A stretch of 64,000 nt of DNA from Quercus robur (lineage: Eukaryota > Streptophyta > Magnoliopsida > Fagales > Fagaceae), in contig NC_065535.1 in NCBI RefSeq assembly GCF_932294415.1, positions 13,238,282 through 13,302,281 on the forward strand, read 5' to 3'. Of this stretch, positions 1-11,343 are shown piece after piece. The notes beneath the pieces were generated by a model. That model worked only from the letters and a program-made list of their open reading frames with translations, made no database searches and was not told where the DNA came from. The position numbers and the translations under genes were made by a program. The first letter of the stretch is position 1, and the number at the start of each line of letters is the position of its first letter.

Positions 1-461
1 CTTTGGGGAAATTAACACGCTGATATCTCTTATAAGTGTTCAAACAAAACCAAAGTCATGCCTGCAGTCCTCGAACCAGATGCTTTGAAGAAATTAACAC
101 TTTGACATCTTTTATAAGTGTTCAAACAGAACCAAAGTCATGCCTGCAGTCCTTGGACCAGATGCTTTGGGGAAATTAACACTATGACATCTTTTATAAG
201 TGTTCAAACAAAACCAAAGTCATGCCTGCAATCCTCAGACCAGATGCTTTAAGGAAATTAACACTTTGACATCTTTTATAAGTGTTCAAATAGAACCAAA
301 GTCATGCCTGCAGTCCTCGGACCAGATGCTTTGGGAAAATTAACACTATGACATCTTTTATAAGTTTTCAAACAGAATCAAAGTCATGCTTGCAGTCCTC
401 AGACCAGATGCTTTGGGGAAATTAACATGCTGATATCTCTTATAAGTGTTCAAATAGAACC
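1..461. repeat. 82-bp tandem repeat array (5.6 copies)
   Basis: The word GATGCTTTGGGGAAATTAAC or a close variant recurs with its CTTT at 1, 83, 165, 247, 329 and 411, giving a constant 82-bp period. Each unit also carries ACCAAAGTCATGCCTGCAG and a CCTCGGACC box. The array probably continues to the left of the window. The reverse complement is recognisably homologous to the 81-bp array at 26064-26961 (shared blocks around GTCCGAGGAC, TTTGGTTCTGT and AGTTTCCCCA). Confidence 0.92.
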
Positions 462-810
462 TTAATATGTGATGGTCCTCTCGGATCACTTGCTTTGGAT
501 TCAATATTTTATGATTGATTGCACTGTTCGTGATATACGCACACAATTGTTTTCCTTACTATTTTTTACAAAGTTAATTTACTCAAGATAGCAGCCATGC
601 ACTACTGTCGGCTTTTGTAAAGACAGGGTGACAACTTTTCATCACTGACAATATCATCAATTTTAAGTCCCATTAGAGGAAAATATAACAACGCCACCAT
701 TCATAAAATAGTTATTGCAAAGAAAAGAAAGACTCACGATGTAAAAAGTGCAAACCCTTTTTATTAGATGAAGGAAATGTACATTATGCATAACGGTAAA
801 CTTCCACTAC

Positions 811-950
811 AAAATAGGAGACCTATCTATCACTTTTCTCCTAATTACAAGATGTTCTGCTATCAAGGCTAAAAAATAGGAGACCTATCTATCATTTTTC
901 TCCTAATTACAAGATGTTCTGCTATCAAGGCTGAAAAATAGAAAGCCTGC
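811..950. repeat. 62-bp short tandem duplication
   Basis: The block starting AAAATAGGAGACCTATCTAT at 811 is repeated at 873 almost perfectly, and a third partial, diverged copy begins near 935. It lies in the internal region of LTR element 1, just beyond the poly(A)-signal-like end of the antisense unit. No coding role is apparent. Confidence 0.85.
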
Positions 951-1114
951 CTATCCTTGTTCTTGTTAATTTGCTCGATCAACATTGGATTGTTTTTACA
1001 TTTGTGCACACATGGTATAGGTTGGAACCCAAACTTTGTCGCACCAAAAATCTGTTGCGATCTGCACTTGCTTTGGGCCTTGGCTGGAGAAGGAGGATCT
1101 TCTTTCTTGCTCGG

Positions 1115-1327
1115 CTAAAAGGCAGGAACATCTTTGGCCTCTGCTTCCTTCGTCTTGATTGCGCCATCCTGGGCCCTAGCAGCATCCTTGGTATCTGAAG
1201 AGGGCTTGGTTTCCTCGCCCTTGCCTTTATCCTTGGCCATCTCATCCCCTAGGCCTTGATCACCATCTTGGTTGGGTCCTTTGGAAGCCCCGAAGATTTG
1301 AGAGTTTGAAATTTCTGGAGGACTCAA
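1115..1327 (-). CDS. antisense accessory ORF of LTR element 1 (70 aa, probably truncated)
   Basis: A small Lys/Asp/Ala-rich, highly charged ORF of 70 codons lying antisense to its host LTR element, between the tandem array and the 3' LTR. I recognise no domain. Its C-terminal third (AQDGAIKTKEAEAK) aligns without gaps to VQNGPVRTRETKAQ in the corresponding antisense ORF of the second copy near 25.3 kb, so the frame is likely to have been translated at some time. The similarity appears to continue past the stop codon, which suggests that this copy has a premature stop. A TATA box lies about 40 bp upstream of the ATG (1368-1374) and a CTAATAAAA poly(A)-type signal lies near 760. Extra ORFs, some antisense, are known in Tat-lineage Gypsy elements; a match to those is inference. 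Confidence 0.45.
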   Translation of the reverse strand: MSPPEISNSQIFGASKGPNQDGDQGLGDEMAKDKGKGEETKPSSDTKDAARAQDGAIKTKEAEAKDVPAF

Positions 1328-1367
1328 AGATTTGTAAAGCGAAGAAGAATGATTCCTCCGAGGCGCC

Positions 1368-1374
1368 TTATATA
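1368..1374 (-). promoter_or_regulatory. TATA box of antisense unit
   Basis: On the minus strand the sequence reads TCTATATAAGG, about 40 bp upstream of the ATG of the antisense ORF and about 345 bp from the inner edge of the 3' LTR. The second copy has CCTATATAAGAC at the same distance (about 340 bp) from its 3' LTR, so the position is conserved. Confidence 0.55.
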
Positions 1375-1717
1375 GAAGGCGAAACCTAGTGGGAGTTATC
1401 CTGCTCGAAGTTCAAAGAGAAAGTCACAAGCGGGAAAAATCCCGCTTAATTTCCAATAAAATCCTCAGCCATTGGATTCTCATCACGTCGTGGAGCGTGG
1501 GGAATATGGAGCCGCAAGAATTTAATGAAGGCGCGCCTCATATATTGAAACGTCAGGACCGTGACTTGGTCAGTTATAAAAAAATAAATAATAATAATGA
1601 TAATAAATAAAATCTGTACAGTCAGAGGTGATGCAAATTGTGTGCAAAGGAACTATCATCACATCGACATCCTCCTTTCCTCCTGAGGAGTCAAAAAGAT
1701 GGATCTCAAGGGGCTAT

Positions 1718-2518
1718 TGTAAGGGTGAAAAGCCAGAAAGCTCATATTTATATATGTGTGTGTGTGTGTATGTGTGTGTGTGTGTGTGTGTGTGTTGGGC
1801 CAGGGGCCCAATCCGTGGACGTTAAACACTTCCAGAGGGGTCTATGCCAATGAGAGAAGAAATGGAATCCGATCAGAGCCACCCGGGAGGAAAACGAGGA
1901 AGAATCCCTCTTCGACTCGGCAAGGCTGAGGACAGAGGGCATAGTCTGTAATCGAAAGCAACATTTCGGACCATTCCAAGGAAGAGGATAAGTATTAAGG
2001 AGGGACAGGACAAAGGAGAGCTATAAAATATTTAAGATAAGGCTGCTACCATGACATTGAATGTTCTACAGTTAACAGAACCATGCTTTTCAACCTTACA
2101 GTTACTCCCAAAGACTTTAGGGAAGGGCTGATGGGACAAGTATCAGAGTTACCAATCTGAATCTACACGTGGAAGGTGGAAAGAGGAGGAAGAGGATAGT
2201 ATAAAATAAAGGAGTGACCCTGATAGGAAGGGGGCCTTAAAAGATGGAGAAAGAAAGGACGGTAGCAATATGGACCGGATTGGTAACCTAATCCGGAAGA
2301 CAAGCAAGAACTAATCTCCTCGGACCAGGCCGAGGGCAACCTTCTTTAAATATAAGCTACCTTTTCTTACTTTGTTGTCATTTGAATCTACGATAATAAC
2401 TATCCAACTCATTAGAACCTAGATTTTCAGCTCATTCTCTACAAATTCATTGTTTTGAGGCTTTTTGGGCCAAGGTCCATATATCTTTTGGACCGGGGAC
2501 TCAAGCTATGTCCTTACA
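1718..2518 (+). mobile_element. LTR A (3' LTR of element 1)
   Basis: 801-bp LTR beginning TGTAAGGGTGAAAAGCC and ending GTCCTTACA, i.e. canonical TG...CA. It is preceded by a short purine-rich run ending GGGGCTAT, a plausible polypurine tract. It contains a (TG)n microsatellite at 1755-1794 and a GGGCC-AGGGGCCC block shared by all LTRs of this family in the window. The following five bases are ATTTC (2519-2523); the partner duplication is off-window. It is nearly the reverse complement of LTR B (2638-3444). Confidence 0.8.
1755..1794. repeat. (TG)n microsatellite inside LTR A
   Basis: Twenty-dinucleotide TG tract with one TA interruption, lying in the upstream part of the LTR. LTR B carries a (AC)n(AT)n tract at the equivalent place (3363-3412), so the microsatellite was probably seeded by the LTR family itself. 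Confidence 0.95.
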
Positions 2519-2637
2519 ATTTCATTTTAGATTATACCTAGAAAATTAAGTCATATAATTTTTATTTTCTTTTTAAAGCCTTTTTCAATATGTTCATTTA
2601 TTAATAATTTTTTTGTGTGGTTTTTCTTAATTGTTCT
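2519..2637. other. 119-bp AT-rich spacer between inverted LTRs
   Basis: AT-rich sequence with no ORF and no primer-binding or polypurine motif, separating two head-to-head LTR copies of about 800 bp each. Confidence 0.8.
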
Positions 2638-3364
2638 TGTAAGGACGTAGCTTGAGTCCCCAATCCAAAAGATATATGGACCTTAGCCCAAAAAGCCCCT
2701 AAACAATGAATTTATAGAGAATGAGTTGGAAATCTAGATTCTAATGAGTTGGATAGTTATTATCGTAGATTCAAATGACAACAAAGTAAGAACAGGTAGC
2801 TTATATTTAAAGAAGGTCATCCTCGGCCCGATTCGAGGAGATCAGTTCTTGCATGTCTTCTGGATTAGGTTACCAGTCCGGTCCATATTGCTACCATCCT
2901 TTCTTTTTCCATCTTTTTAGGCCCCCTTCCTATCAGGGTCACTCCTTTATTTTATACTATCATCTTCCTCCTCTTTCCACCTTCCACGTGTAGATTCAGA
3001 TTGGTAACTCTGATACTTGTCCCATCAGCCCCTCTCTAAAGTCTTTGGGAGTAACTGTAAGGCTGAAAAGCATGGTTCAGTCAGCTGCAGAGCATTAAAT
3101 ACCGTGGTAGCAGCCTTATCTTAGATATTTTATAGCTCTCCTTTGTCCTGTCCCTCCTTAAAACTTATCCTCTTCCCTGGAATGGTCCAGAATGTTGCTC
3201 TTGATTGCAAACTATTCCCTCTGTCCTCGGCCTTGCCCAGCCGAAGAGGGATTCTTCCTCGTTTTCCTCTCGGGTGGCTCTGATCGGATTCCATTTCTTC
3301 TCTCATTGGCACAGACCCCTTTGGAAGTGTTTAACGTCCTTGGATTGGGCCCCTGGCCCAACAA

Positions 3365-3417
<53 letters not shown>

Positions 3418-3444
3418 TGGGCTCTCTGGCCTTTCACCCCTACA
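2638..3444 (-). mobile_element. LTR B, inverted copy of the same LTR family
   Basis: 807-bp LTR in minus orientation (reads TGTAGGGGTGAAAGGCC ... GTCCTTACA on the minus strand). It matches the reverse complement of LTR A over its whole length, including the conserved blocks near CCAATCC and the microsatellite zone. The 5-bp flanks on its two sides differ (GTTCT on the left, GAAAT on the right), so it is not a clean solo LTR; no primer-binding site follows it. It is therefore a rearranged or truncated LTR. Confidence 0.78.
3363..3412. repeat. (AC)n(AT)n microsatellite
   Basis: Compound tract of ACAC followed by ATAT inside LTR B, equivalent in position to the TG tract of LTR A. Confidence 0.95.
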
Positions 3445-3449
3445 GAAAT

Positions 3450-5546
3450 AATGGATAAGACTAAATCTATGTCCCTTAAACTAAGGTCAAAGGTTGAGTT
3501 ATGGAATGAAAATGTGTTAGGCATCCACATCATTTGGTCTAAGAACTACTCTCTTAAGGTACTATGATCAATATAAATTGTCTATCCATCTATCACAAAA
3601 TCAATTTAAAAAATCCAAAAAAAAAATTAAAAGAAAATTTATGAAAGAACAAAGTTTAGCTCAAAACCAATTTGAAGCTATTTCCTCCGACTCATAAAAT
3701 GTGAATTATAAAATTATTTATGTGTATTAATTAAACAAATTACATGGCTCATTAAAAAGTCATGTGACTAAAACTCAAATGGATGATCTCTTCAAACTTT
3801 TTCCTTCACAAAATCCACATTCTCCATTCACCAAAAAAAATTTAAAGTGACCAGAATTAATAACAGAAACAAAATTTCACTCCAAATTTACATGCAAATT
3901 AAACCAAAAAAAAACAAAACGAATTTAAACCTACCATGGTCCTATGCACAAAGATACACCGAAACCTGAAAAAGCATGAACATTGTTATGCATGAAAGTG
4001 CAAAGATGAATCCTACATGTGAATTCTTAATGATGCACACAATGATTCCCATAAGTCATTTCTCAAGAAAAAGATTGTTACATTCACTCATCTCATTTTC
4101 CATTTTTTATTCACCTGTTGTCAATAATATTTAGTTTTTGACAAAAACATCATTATTTTTTATGAATTCTCTGAATTTGATGTGATAGCAATGCATGATT
4201 GTAATCTATATGTCATGTGAGAGATGGAATGAAAATAAGATTTTATTTTGTTTTTCTTATTCCTTCATTTGATGCAAGTTATTGGAAGTCCAATCCTTGA
4301 GAATCATCCTTAAGGCCTATATTCCCGGAGTAGAATCAGCCCAAAAGTTATTTGATGAACTGACCCTCATCATGAAAGGAGGCTAATAGCACTCTACCAT
4401 GTCCAAGGGAATGGCATGCACAATAACTCTATCTTCAGAAAGAGAGAAAGGAGGGAGCTAAAATTCCGAATTCATCCTTAATAAAAGGTCAAACCAAAAA
4501 ATATCAAGGAGGCATAGTTTGAAGGAACTGAGAGCACCAGTATTCAACCCAATGGGCAAGTTCAAGCACAATTGGAAAGGCACTTACGCTATCAAGACTG
4601 GTTGAAAACCCATTAAGCTTGTCTAAGCAAAATTTAGGGCTAGCTTGTTAGACTAAAAACCCATCAGGTTAATCTAGGCACTAATTGGAGCTTAAAAAGT
4701 AAAATAAAAAATTGTTGGGTGGAAAACCCACTAGAATGGCATAGGGAAAAGTTAGAGCACAAGAAATATGCAAGTCTATTTGGTACATGTATTTAAATAT
4801 ATGTTTTCAGTTTTTAAACAATATTATACGTATTTTCACATATTTTTTTATCCACACATATTTTTAAAAAAATTAAAAATCGTTGTTTAAACACACATAC
4901 CAATCTGACTTTAGCAACTCAAAACTATCTTATCACGAGGAGTGGCAAGAGTAATGTACGTTTAATACGGAGAAATTTGTATAGCCCATAAACATGGATT
5001 GAATGAAAGAGCAGTAGTATATAAGCCTGTAGTGCCTAAATTGAAAACCCATAAAGCAAAAAGCGGACTTGCTGGGTTAAAATAACTTAATCAAAAGTTG
5101 GAGCACAACAAATGTGTCAAGTGAAATAAAAAATTTTACAAAATCTCACTCTATTAATAGTTCCAATATCTGATTAAATATGCTATGTGATTTTTTTTAA
5201 TTTTAATTATTATATAAAAAATGTATGATAATTTTATTTTGTAAAATATAAAGTAAAATGTAAAATACAAAAAATAAGATGAATAATGGACATGGATAGA
5301 TGGACTGTTTTACAAGATGTCGTTTCAAGAATTAATAATGGACATAGACTGTTTTACTTTTATTGGAGAGAGTGAAAAATGGGGTACAACTGTACAGGCA
5401 TTGGGAAGGATGAAAAACCAAGCAAAGAAATAAATGAGCTGTTGGAGGTGGTGAGACCTCACAGTCACAGGTACACGCGACAAAAGTTAAAGACAGAAAC
5501 AAAAAAGTAAAGTAATATGTCAGGGTTTCAAAAAAATACAAAAATA
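3450..5546. other. AT-rich intergenic sequence
   Basis: No credible gene. A short segment at 4776-4905 with imperfect inverted ends (TTTGGTACATGTATTTAAA and its approximate complement) resembles a degraded miniature element. The rest is AT-rich and unclassified. Confidence 0.6.
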
Positions 5547-5618
5547 TTCCGTTGCCGGGAATCGAACCCGGGTCTCCTGGGTGAAAGCCAGATATCCTAA
5601 CCGCTGGACGACAACGGA
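5547..5618 (-). tRNA. tRNA-Glu (UUC)
   Basis: A 72-nt nuclear tRNA-Glu gene. The minus strand gives a 7-bp acceptor stem (TCCGTTG with CAACGGA) plus discriminator A, a D-loop containing AGCGGTTAGGAT (A box), an anticodon loop CTTTCAC with anticodon TTC, and a T-arm GGGTTCGATTCCC (B box). All stems pair and no intron is present. Unlike most features around it, it shows no decay, so it is likely functional. CCA is not encoded, as expected for a plant nuclear tRNA. An A/T-rich run lies directly upstream (plus-strand coordinates above 5618). Confidence 0.97.
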
Positions 5619-7065
5619 TTCGTGTTTCAGTTATTCAAAACTTTAATCTTATTTCATATTCTATAAGTCTCCTTAATTACTTTAAAAATGATATAGATAA
5701 ATACTGATGCATTAATTGATGAAGGTATAAACTGGTTTTAGATGACCTGTATCTTTAATTGAAAATTATAAAAACTCATATGAATTCCTTAAGAATCCAA
5801 TATGCATGATTTAGAGGGCTAGTATGATTGATTTTGTATGCATTCTGACACGTCAATATTTAACCATTAATATGTATTCTGGCACATCAAGGCACAAACA
5901 ATGTGATTATGAGTGGTTAATTTTGATTAGTCCATAACTAGATTAATTAGAATCAATTTCATGTCAAAAATTCTATTGGTTTATTTTTTAAGACAATAAT
6001 GTAATTAAGAATAAATAAAAAAAATCGTGAGATAAAAACCCAAATTTTGATTTTTGATATTTTCTCTTCGAAAAGAAGAGGAAAAGTTAGAGATCAATAG
6101 ATAGGATCATTATAACTATCATGAATATTTGGTGGCTTTAAAATACCTTTAAAATTTGTAATTATCCTCAAGCAAGTCAGAAAGCTGAGCAAAACCCACC
6201 AACAAACGAGCATAAAGCCAAAATATAATCCCATAACACAACTGTCAATCGACTCCTCATCACAAAGGCATGGGTGCCAATTTGCACTCACGTCCTAATT
6301 CCCACCAAATTTGAGTTTTGGCGTATTTATTAGCTCAAAAACAAATTTTAGCACGTCGAGGATTAAAATAATCAGAACTTCTGGAAGAAAATAGTGGAGT
6401 AGAAATTAAGCTTTTTAATACATTATCCCTTTATAGAATAACATCTCTCTTAACCCCCCCCCCCCCCCCCCCCCCACCAAATTGAAGGATTCTAATTCTA
6501 TAGTTACAATGTCTGTAACTGTAGAGTTATTAAAAAATTGAGAGTCATAAGGTGCTAAAGAAATTTTTAGAGAGAAAGGCTTAGAAGAGACATTAGGTTG
6601 CTCTCACAACATGACTCATCTCAAGTCTATAAAAACACATTCACATATACATATTCTCACATAAAAATTTCTCCATCAACATCGTATAATGAAAGCTACA
6701 AACACAAAATATGACGTTTCACAAGCACCCCTATGGCCACACGCATAACTGTTAGAATAATGTGGCTCAACATGATATTTTATGATGTCTTTATTATCAA
6801 TAAATAAATACTCAAAATTTCTTGTAAAATTATGCAATATTTTTATGATGTAAAATATTGGTATATTGAAATATGTCTACTTGATTTAGAAGGCTAAGAT
6901 TATGAATGATTTCATTATAGTCCTTGACTTAACCATATCCATCATGATATAGCTGATTTTTATAGGTACATTGTTGGACCATGATGGAAAGAAGGTGTAA
7001 GTTAAAATTGCTTTAGACTATATGAAAGGTGACTTGAACATGTCCATCATGATGTAGCCCTTATA
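5619..7065. other. AT-rich intergenic sequence with a C-run
   Basis: No gene seen. It holds a run of about 22 C at 6454-6475. Just before the large duplication, a short motif ending TATAGGTACATTGTTGGACC occurs at 6961 and again at 7062, about 102 bp apart. Confidence 0.6.
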
Positions 7066-7832
7066 GGTACATTGTTGGACCATGATAGTTAGTGCATAAT
7101 AATCTCGGCAGTCCTTCCATAATGAGATTCATGTACATTGAGCATTGGCTTTAATAAATCTATCGTGTCATTGCCAGGAACTTGGCCTCCTATAAGAGGT
7201 GTTGTCATTATAGTGATTCAGGATATAAACGATAAATGAATCCATGCATTAGTATAGAGTTATAAAAATAATGACATGTTAATGAACTTCTTCATTAATG
7301 AATCTATTTACTGAAGTTGTTTATTAATGAATATAATATCTGTTACATGAATTGCTATTACGATAAAAAAGATTTTATGGTTGGTTATGTTCTTTTTGAA
7401 TATTATAAATACTAACACGTAACGTATGGATGCATTTAAAATTAAACATAGGTACATTGTTGGACCATGATGGTTAGTGCATAATAATCTCGACAGTCCT
7501 TCTATAATGAGATTCATGCACATTCATTGGCCTTAATAAATCTATCGTGTCATTGCCAGGAACTTGGCCTTCTATAAGAGGTGTTGTCATTATAGAGATT
7601 CAGGATATAAACGATAAATGAATCCATGCATTAGTATGGAGTTATAAAAATAATGACATGTTAATGAACTTCTTCATTAATGAATCTATTTACTGAAGTT
7701 GTTTATTAATGAATATAATATCTGTTACATGAATTGTTATTACGATAAAAAAGATTTTATGGTTGGTTATTTCCTTTCTGAATATTATAAATACTAACAT
7801 GTAACATATGTATGCATTTAAAATTAAACACA
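7066..7832. repeat. 385-bp tandem direct duplication
   Basis: The block starting GGTACATTGTTGGACCATGA at 7066 is repeated at 7451, giving a 385-bp period. The two copies stay closely similar over their full length (for example CATTGCCAGGAACTTGGCCT and GAATCCATGCATTAGTAT occur in both). No coding potential is evident; this is a recent segmental tandem duplication. Confidence 0.9.
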
Positions 7833-9245
7833 ATTTTTTGTTTTAAAAATATAAATAATTAGTCAAATTATTAATAATAAAAAATAGCGTGTAACACGTG
7901 CATACATATGGATACATGTAAAATTAAACACAATTTTTATCATAAAAATTAAATAATTAGTTAAATAATATTTTTTAAGTAAACATAATTAGTCACATTA
8001 AAATTCTTACCCAAATTTAATACTACTTATGATCATTTTTTTCCTAATTTTTAATAAAATAGAAAGTGTGATGATTTTTGTTGTGTGGCGATTTTTATTA
8101 AGTATATGAGATTTTTTTTTAAAAAAAAAATTATAGTTCATTAATATTAGATTCTTAGTATTTTGCACTCATTAACTCACTGGACATAAAAATTAAAAAA
8201 CTTAAGTGAACACATAACACAAACTTAAGTGGATAATTATGGTGTGGTCCCCACATAAATTTATACACATAGCTCAAAATTGGATCATAATTTCAAATTT
8301 TAATTGAATTTTCTCTGAGTTTTGCCTATATATATATATATATATATATATACTAGCATGTAACTCCATGCAAACGCACGGATGCATTTAAAATTAAAAA
8401 AATATATTATAAAAATTATAAATAATTAGTCAAATTATTATTATTATTATTATTATTTTAAATGTACACATGCATTCATGCATACATATAGATATATTTA
8501 AAATTAAACACAATTTTTATCATAAAATATAGATAATTAGTCAAATTATTTTTTTAAAGTAAATATAGTTAGTACATATTAAAATTCTTACCAAAATTTA
8601 ATACTACTGATGATCAATTTTTTTTTCTAATTTTTAATAAGATAGAACGTGTGGTGATTTTTATTTTTTTTATTTATTAAGAAACATGTGATTTTTATTG
8701 AGTATATGTAATTGTTTTTTTTTTTTATTTTATAGTTTATTAATATTAGATTTTTAGTATTTTGCACTTATTAACTCATTTAACACAAAGATTAAAAAAA
8801 CTTAAGTAGACACGTGGCACATGCTTAAGTGGATAATTAAGGTGTAGTCTCCACATAAATTTAGACACATGCAAAATTGGATTATAATTTCAAATTATAA
8901 TTCAACTTTCTCTAAGTTTTACTTATTAATATATATATATATATATATAAATGACTTATAAATTTGAATTTTTTTTTAGTTATATGATTATGTTTTTTAT
9001 GGTTTATTATATTGGACTTCTCGTTTTCTACACTAAATTAACTAATTTGGCACAAAATTTTAAAATTTTAGATTAGATGAAACATGTGGCGCAAAATTAA
9101 ACTTTAATTGAAATTTAATTTTTATACTAAATTAACTCACTTGGTACAAAATTCTAAATTTAGATTAGATGAGACACGTGGCGCAAAATTAGACTCTAAT
9201 TGAATTTCAATTTGAAAATTAATTGGATTTTCTCTCTGCTTTACC

Positions 9246-9286
<41 letters not shown>

Positions 9287-9290
9287 AACA
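7833..9290. repeat. degenerate direct repeats of an AT-rich unit
   Basis: Blocks such as GTGGTGATTTTTATT, TATTTTGCACT(C/T)ATTAACTCA, AACTTAAGT and CACATAAATTTA recur at about 8080-8340 and 8645-8930, with a shorter third version (ACACGTGGCGCAAAATTAGA) at 9060-9240. Each copy ends in an (AT)n or (TTA)n tract (8327-8351, 8929-8949, 9249-9281). This is an unclassified repeat family; no terminal signature allows a class to be named. Confidence 0.65.
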
Positions 9291-9465
9291 AAACTTAGGT
9301 ACAGTACCTTACGTGTTATTCCTTAAGTTCCCCTCTTAAGATTCAACCATGTGGCTACTTAACTAAAAAATACATTTCCATCCTATGAGCAAAAATTCAC
9401 ATGACAGAATGTTAAAAGTGAAACCTAAAAAACAGCATCTAAGTACTATACCTAAGTCTTGCCCT

Positions 9466-9512
<47 letters not shown>

Positions 9513-10640
9513 TTGTCAAGGACACAATTGCAAGGGGTGTAAGAAGAGAAAAGAAAACTCTTGTTAATCCTTACTATAAGGGGAAAAGCATCCTAATTGT
9601 ATGTGAAATTCTTGAATAATATAATTTAGTAAGAAATTTCTCACATCTTATTGTTGATTTTTATTACTTATGCGCATGATATAATTGTTAATTCATAAAT
9701 GTATTATATTTGTTTATCTTGAATTAATTTTTAAGTAAAATTCCAACCATAACTCCATTTTGAAGTTAGAAGGAAGATTCGTGATTTGTGAATAAGAAGA
9801 CTAAGCATTATAAGGAGTCAATTCAACCTTCAAATCCACTGTTAAGTCGTTTTATGGAAGTTGTGCATGCAAGTATAACGTATCAACGACTATAATATAT
9901 AAAAGAACAACATGTGTATCAAAACATGTTGATTGACAATATGGGATGATTACTTATTATCCATGCATTATGTGTGAGAGAGAGAAAGAGAGAGAGATCA
10001 TGATAATGCATTAGATTAGTGAATTATCATTTTTTTTTTTTTTTTGCAAATTTATAATTATGTTTGTGCATTATAACATGTTGAGTGGATCAAGTGCATA
10101 ACAAGTTCACTGTCATCAATTTCTTGAAGACCGATCTACAGTTCGCGCGGGAGAAGGGGGGGGGGGGGGGGGGGGGGGGGATAGGTGATAGGTGCCTCCG
10201 TCTCTATAACCTAGGCTGTGGATTCAAATTTCTAGTTTTGAAACCAATTCCTTATCATTTTTGCTTTATTTTCTAGATTGTTACTAGAAAATAAAACAGT
10301 TTAATTTTATGTTTTTTAGAATGTACTTAGGATCAAAAGCCTTGTGATTTCCTACTTTCTTAGAATATTTCTAATAAAACCAAAGATTTTTTTTTTTTTT
10401 TTTTTCCTTTTGATCCAATGATATACTTCAATTCAATATCAATAAATATGTATATTCAGTAATGGTGTTCTTATTTTTCCCTTAATAAAATAAGTCACAT
10501 CTCCATCTACACAAACACACAACACACCCCTATGGATTTCCAAGACCATTTGGTTTAGCTTAAATTTAGTCAAACAATAGGATCCTTATAGTGATCCATA
10601 GGTTAACCCGACCCAACCGTTGTTACAGTGGGATGGGTTA
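9291..10640. other. intergenic sequence with simple repeats
   Basis: No gene seen. It contains (AT)n at 9463-9510, (GA)n near 9977-9998 and a run of about 25 G at 10156-10180 that may be an assembly-prone tract. Confidence 0.6.
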
Positions 10641-11343
10641 GGAGCTGTTTGGATGGCCTATTTCCGTAATTCAATTCTCAATTTCCATAACTCATAACTT
10701 AAAAATAATGGGACCCATAACAAAAAGGTTGTTTGGGAAGTCCATAACTCTATTTCTATCACTCAATTCTCTGATTTTTGAGTTATGAGTTATGGAAACT
10801 GAAAACACATTTTGGCTGTTTTCAGTTTCCATAACTCATAACTCAATGACAATATTGTAATTACACACATATAAGGGACCCACAAACAATGCTCAACCGT
10901 ACCTTTTGACTTTTTTTTTTTCCTTTTTTCTCCTAGGTTGGCTGTTCAGTTCTTCTTCTTCTTCTTTCACTCGTTCGGTCTATTCTGGGTTTTTTTTTTT
11001 TTTTTTTTTTTCTCTTTCACTAGTTCGATTTGTTCTGGGTTTCTTTTTTTTTTTTTTTTTTTTTCTTCTTCTTTCACTGGTTCGGTCTTCATGTTCTGGG
11101 TTTTTTTTTTTTTTTTTTTTTTACTGGGTTCGGTGAGTTTGGGTACTGAAGAAAAAAAAACTACACCGAGTGACAGGTATAGGGCCCACAAATAGTGTGA
11201 AAAATATTGAGTGATGGAAAGTAAGTGATGGTGCCAAACAAACATGGTTTTTTAGAGTGATAAATAATGAGTGATAAGTAATGACTAATGAGCGATAAGT
11301 AACAGAAAATGAGTGACAAAAAAAAATGCATCCAAACATAGGC
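10641..11343. mobile_element. PIF/Harbinger (Tourist)-type non-autonomous element
   Basis: Ends are inverted: GGAGCTGTTTGGATGGCC on the left and, on the minus strand, GCCTATGTTTGGATGC on the right. Both fit the (G)n..TGTTTGG terminal consensus of plant Tourist/PIF elements. A TTA trinucleotide flanks both ends (10638-10640, 11344-11346), the usual 3-bp target duplication. The interior has internal inverted stretches of ACTCATAACTCA-type sequence and four T-runs, and no transposase. Confidence 0.65.

Larger units (their letters stand above)
1..2518 (+). mobile_element. LTR retrotransposon, 3' part (element 1, truncated by window edge)
   Basis: The right-hand end of a plus-oriented LTR element that begins outside the window. 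From left to right: an 82-bp tandem array (1-461), an antisense small-ORF unit (about 1374 down to 755), a purine-rich stretch ending in CTAT just before the LTR, and a 3' LTR (1718-2518). The same order, spacing and relative orientations occur in the complete element at 24126-27920, which is why they are called one family. No gag or pol coding sequence is visible in this part. The family is probably a large non-autonomous derivative; lineage within Gypsy is inferred only from the related copy. Confidence 0.7.

Noticed and set aside
1..461. 82-bp repeats as a CRISPR array
   Set aside because: Units are repeated in full with no unique spacers, in a plant LTR element.
6454..6475. Long C-run (and G-runs at 10156-10180 and 43226-43250) as possible quadruplex or regulatory sites
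   Set aside because: Uninterrupted homopolymers are prone to assembly error and have no adjacent gene or conserved partner.
7833..9290. Possible Helitron ends (TC start, CTAG-like end) in the AT-rich repeats
   Set aside because: No 3' hairpin plus CTRR terminus could be located, so the class was left open.
10906..11195. Phe/Ser-rich open frames
   Set aside because: They translate T-runs inside a miniature element; low complexity only.
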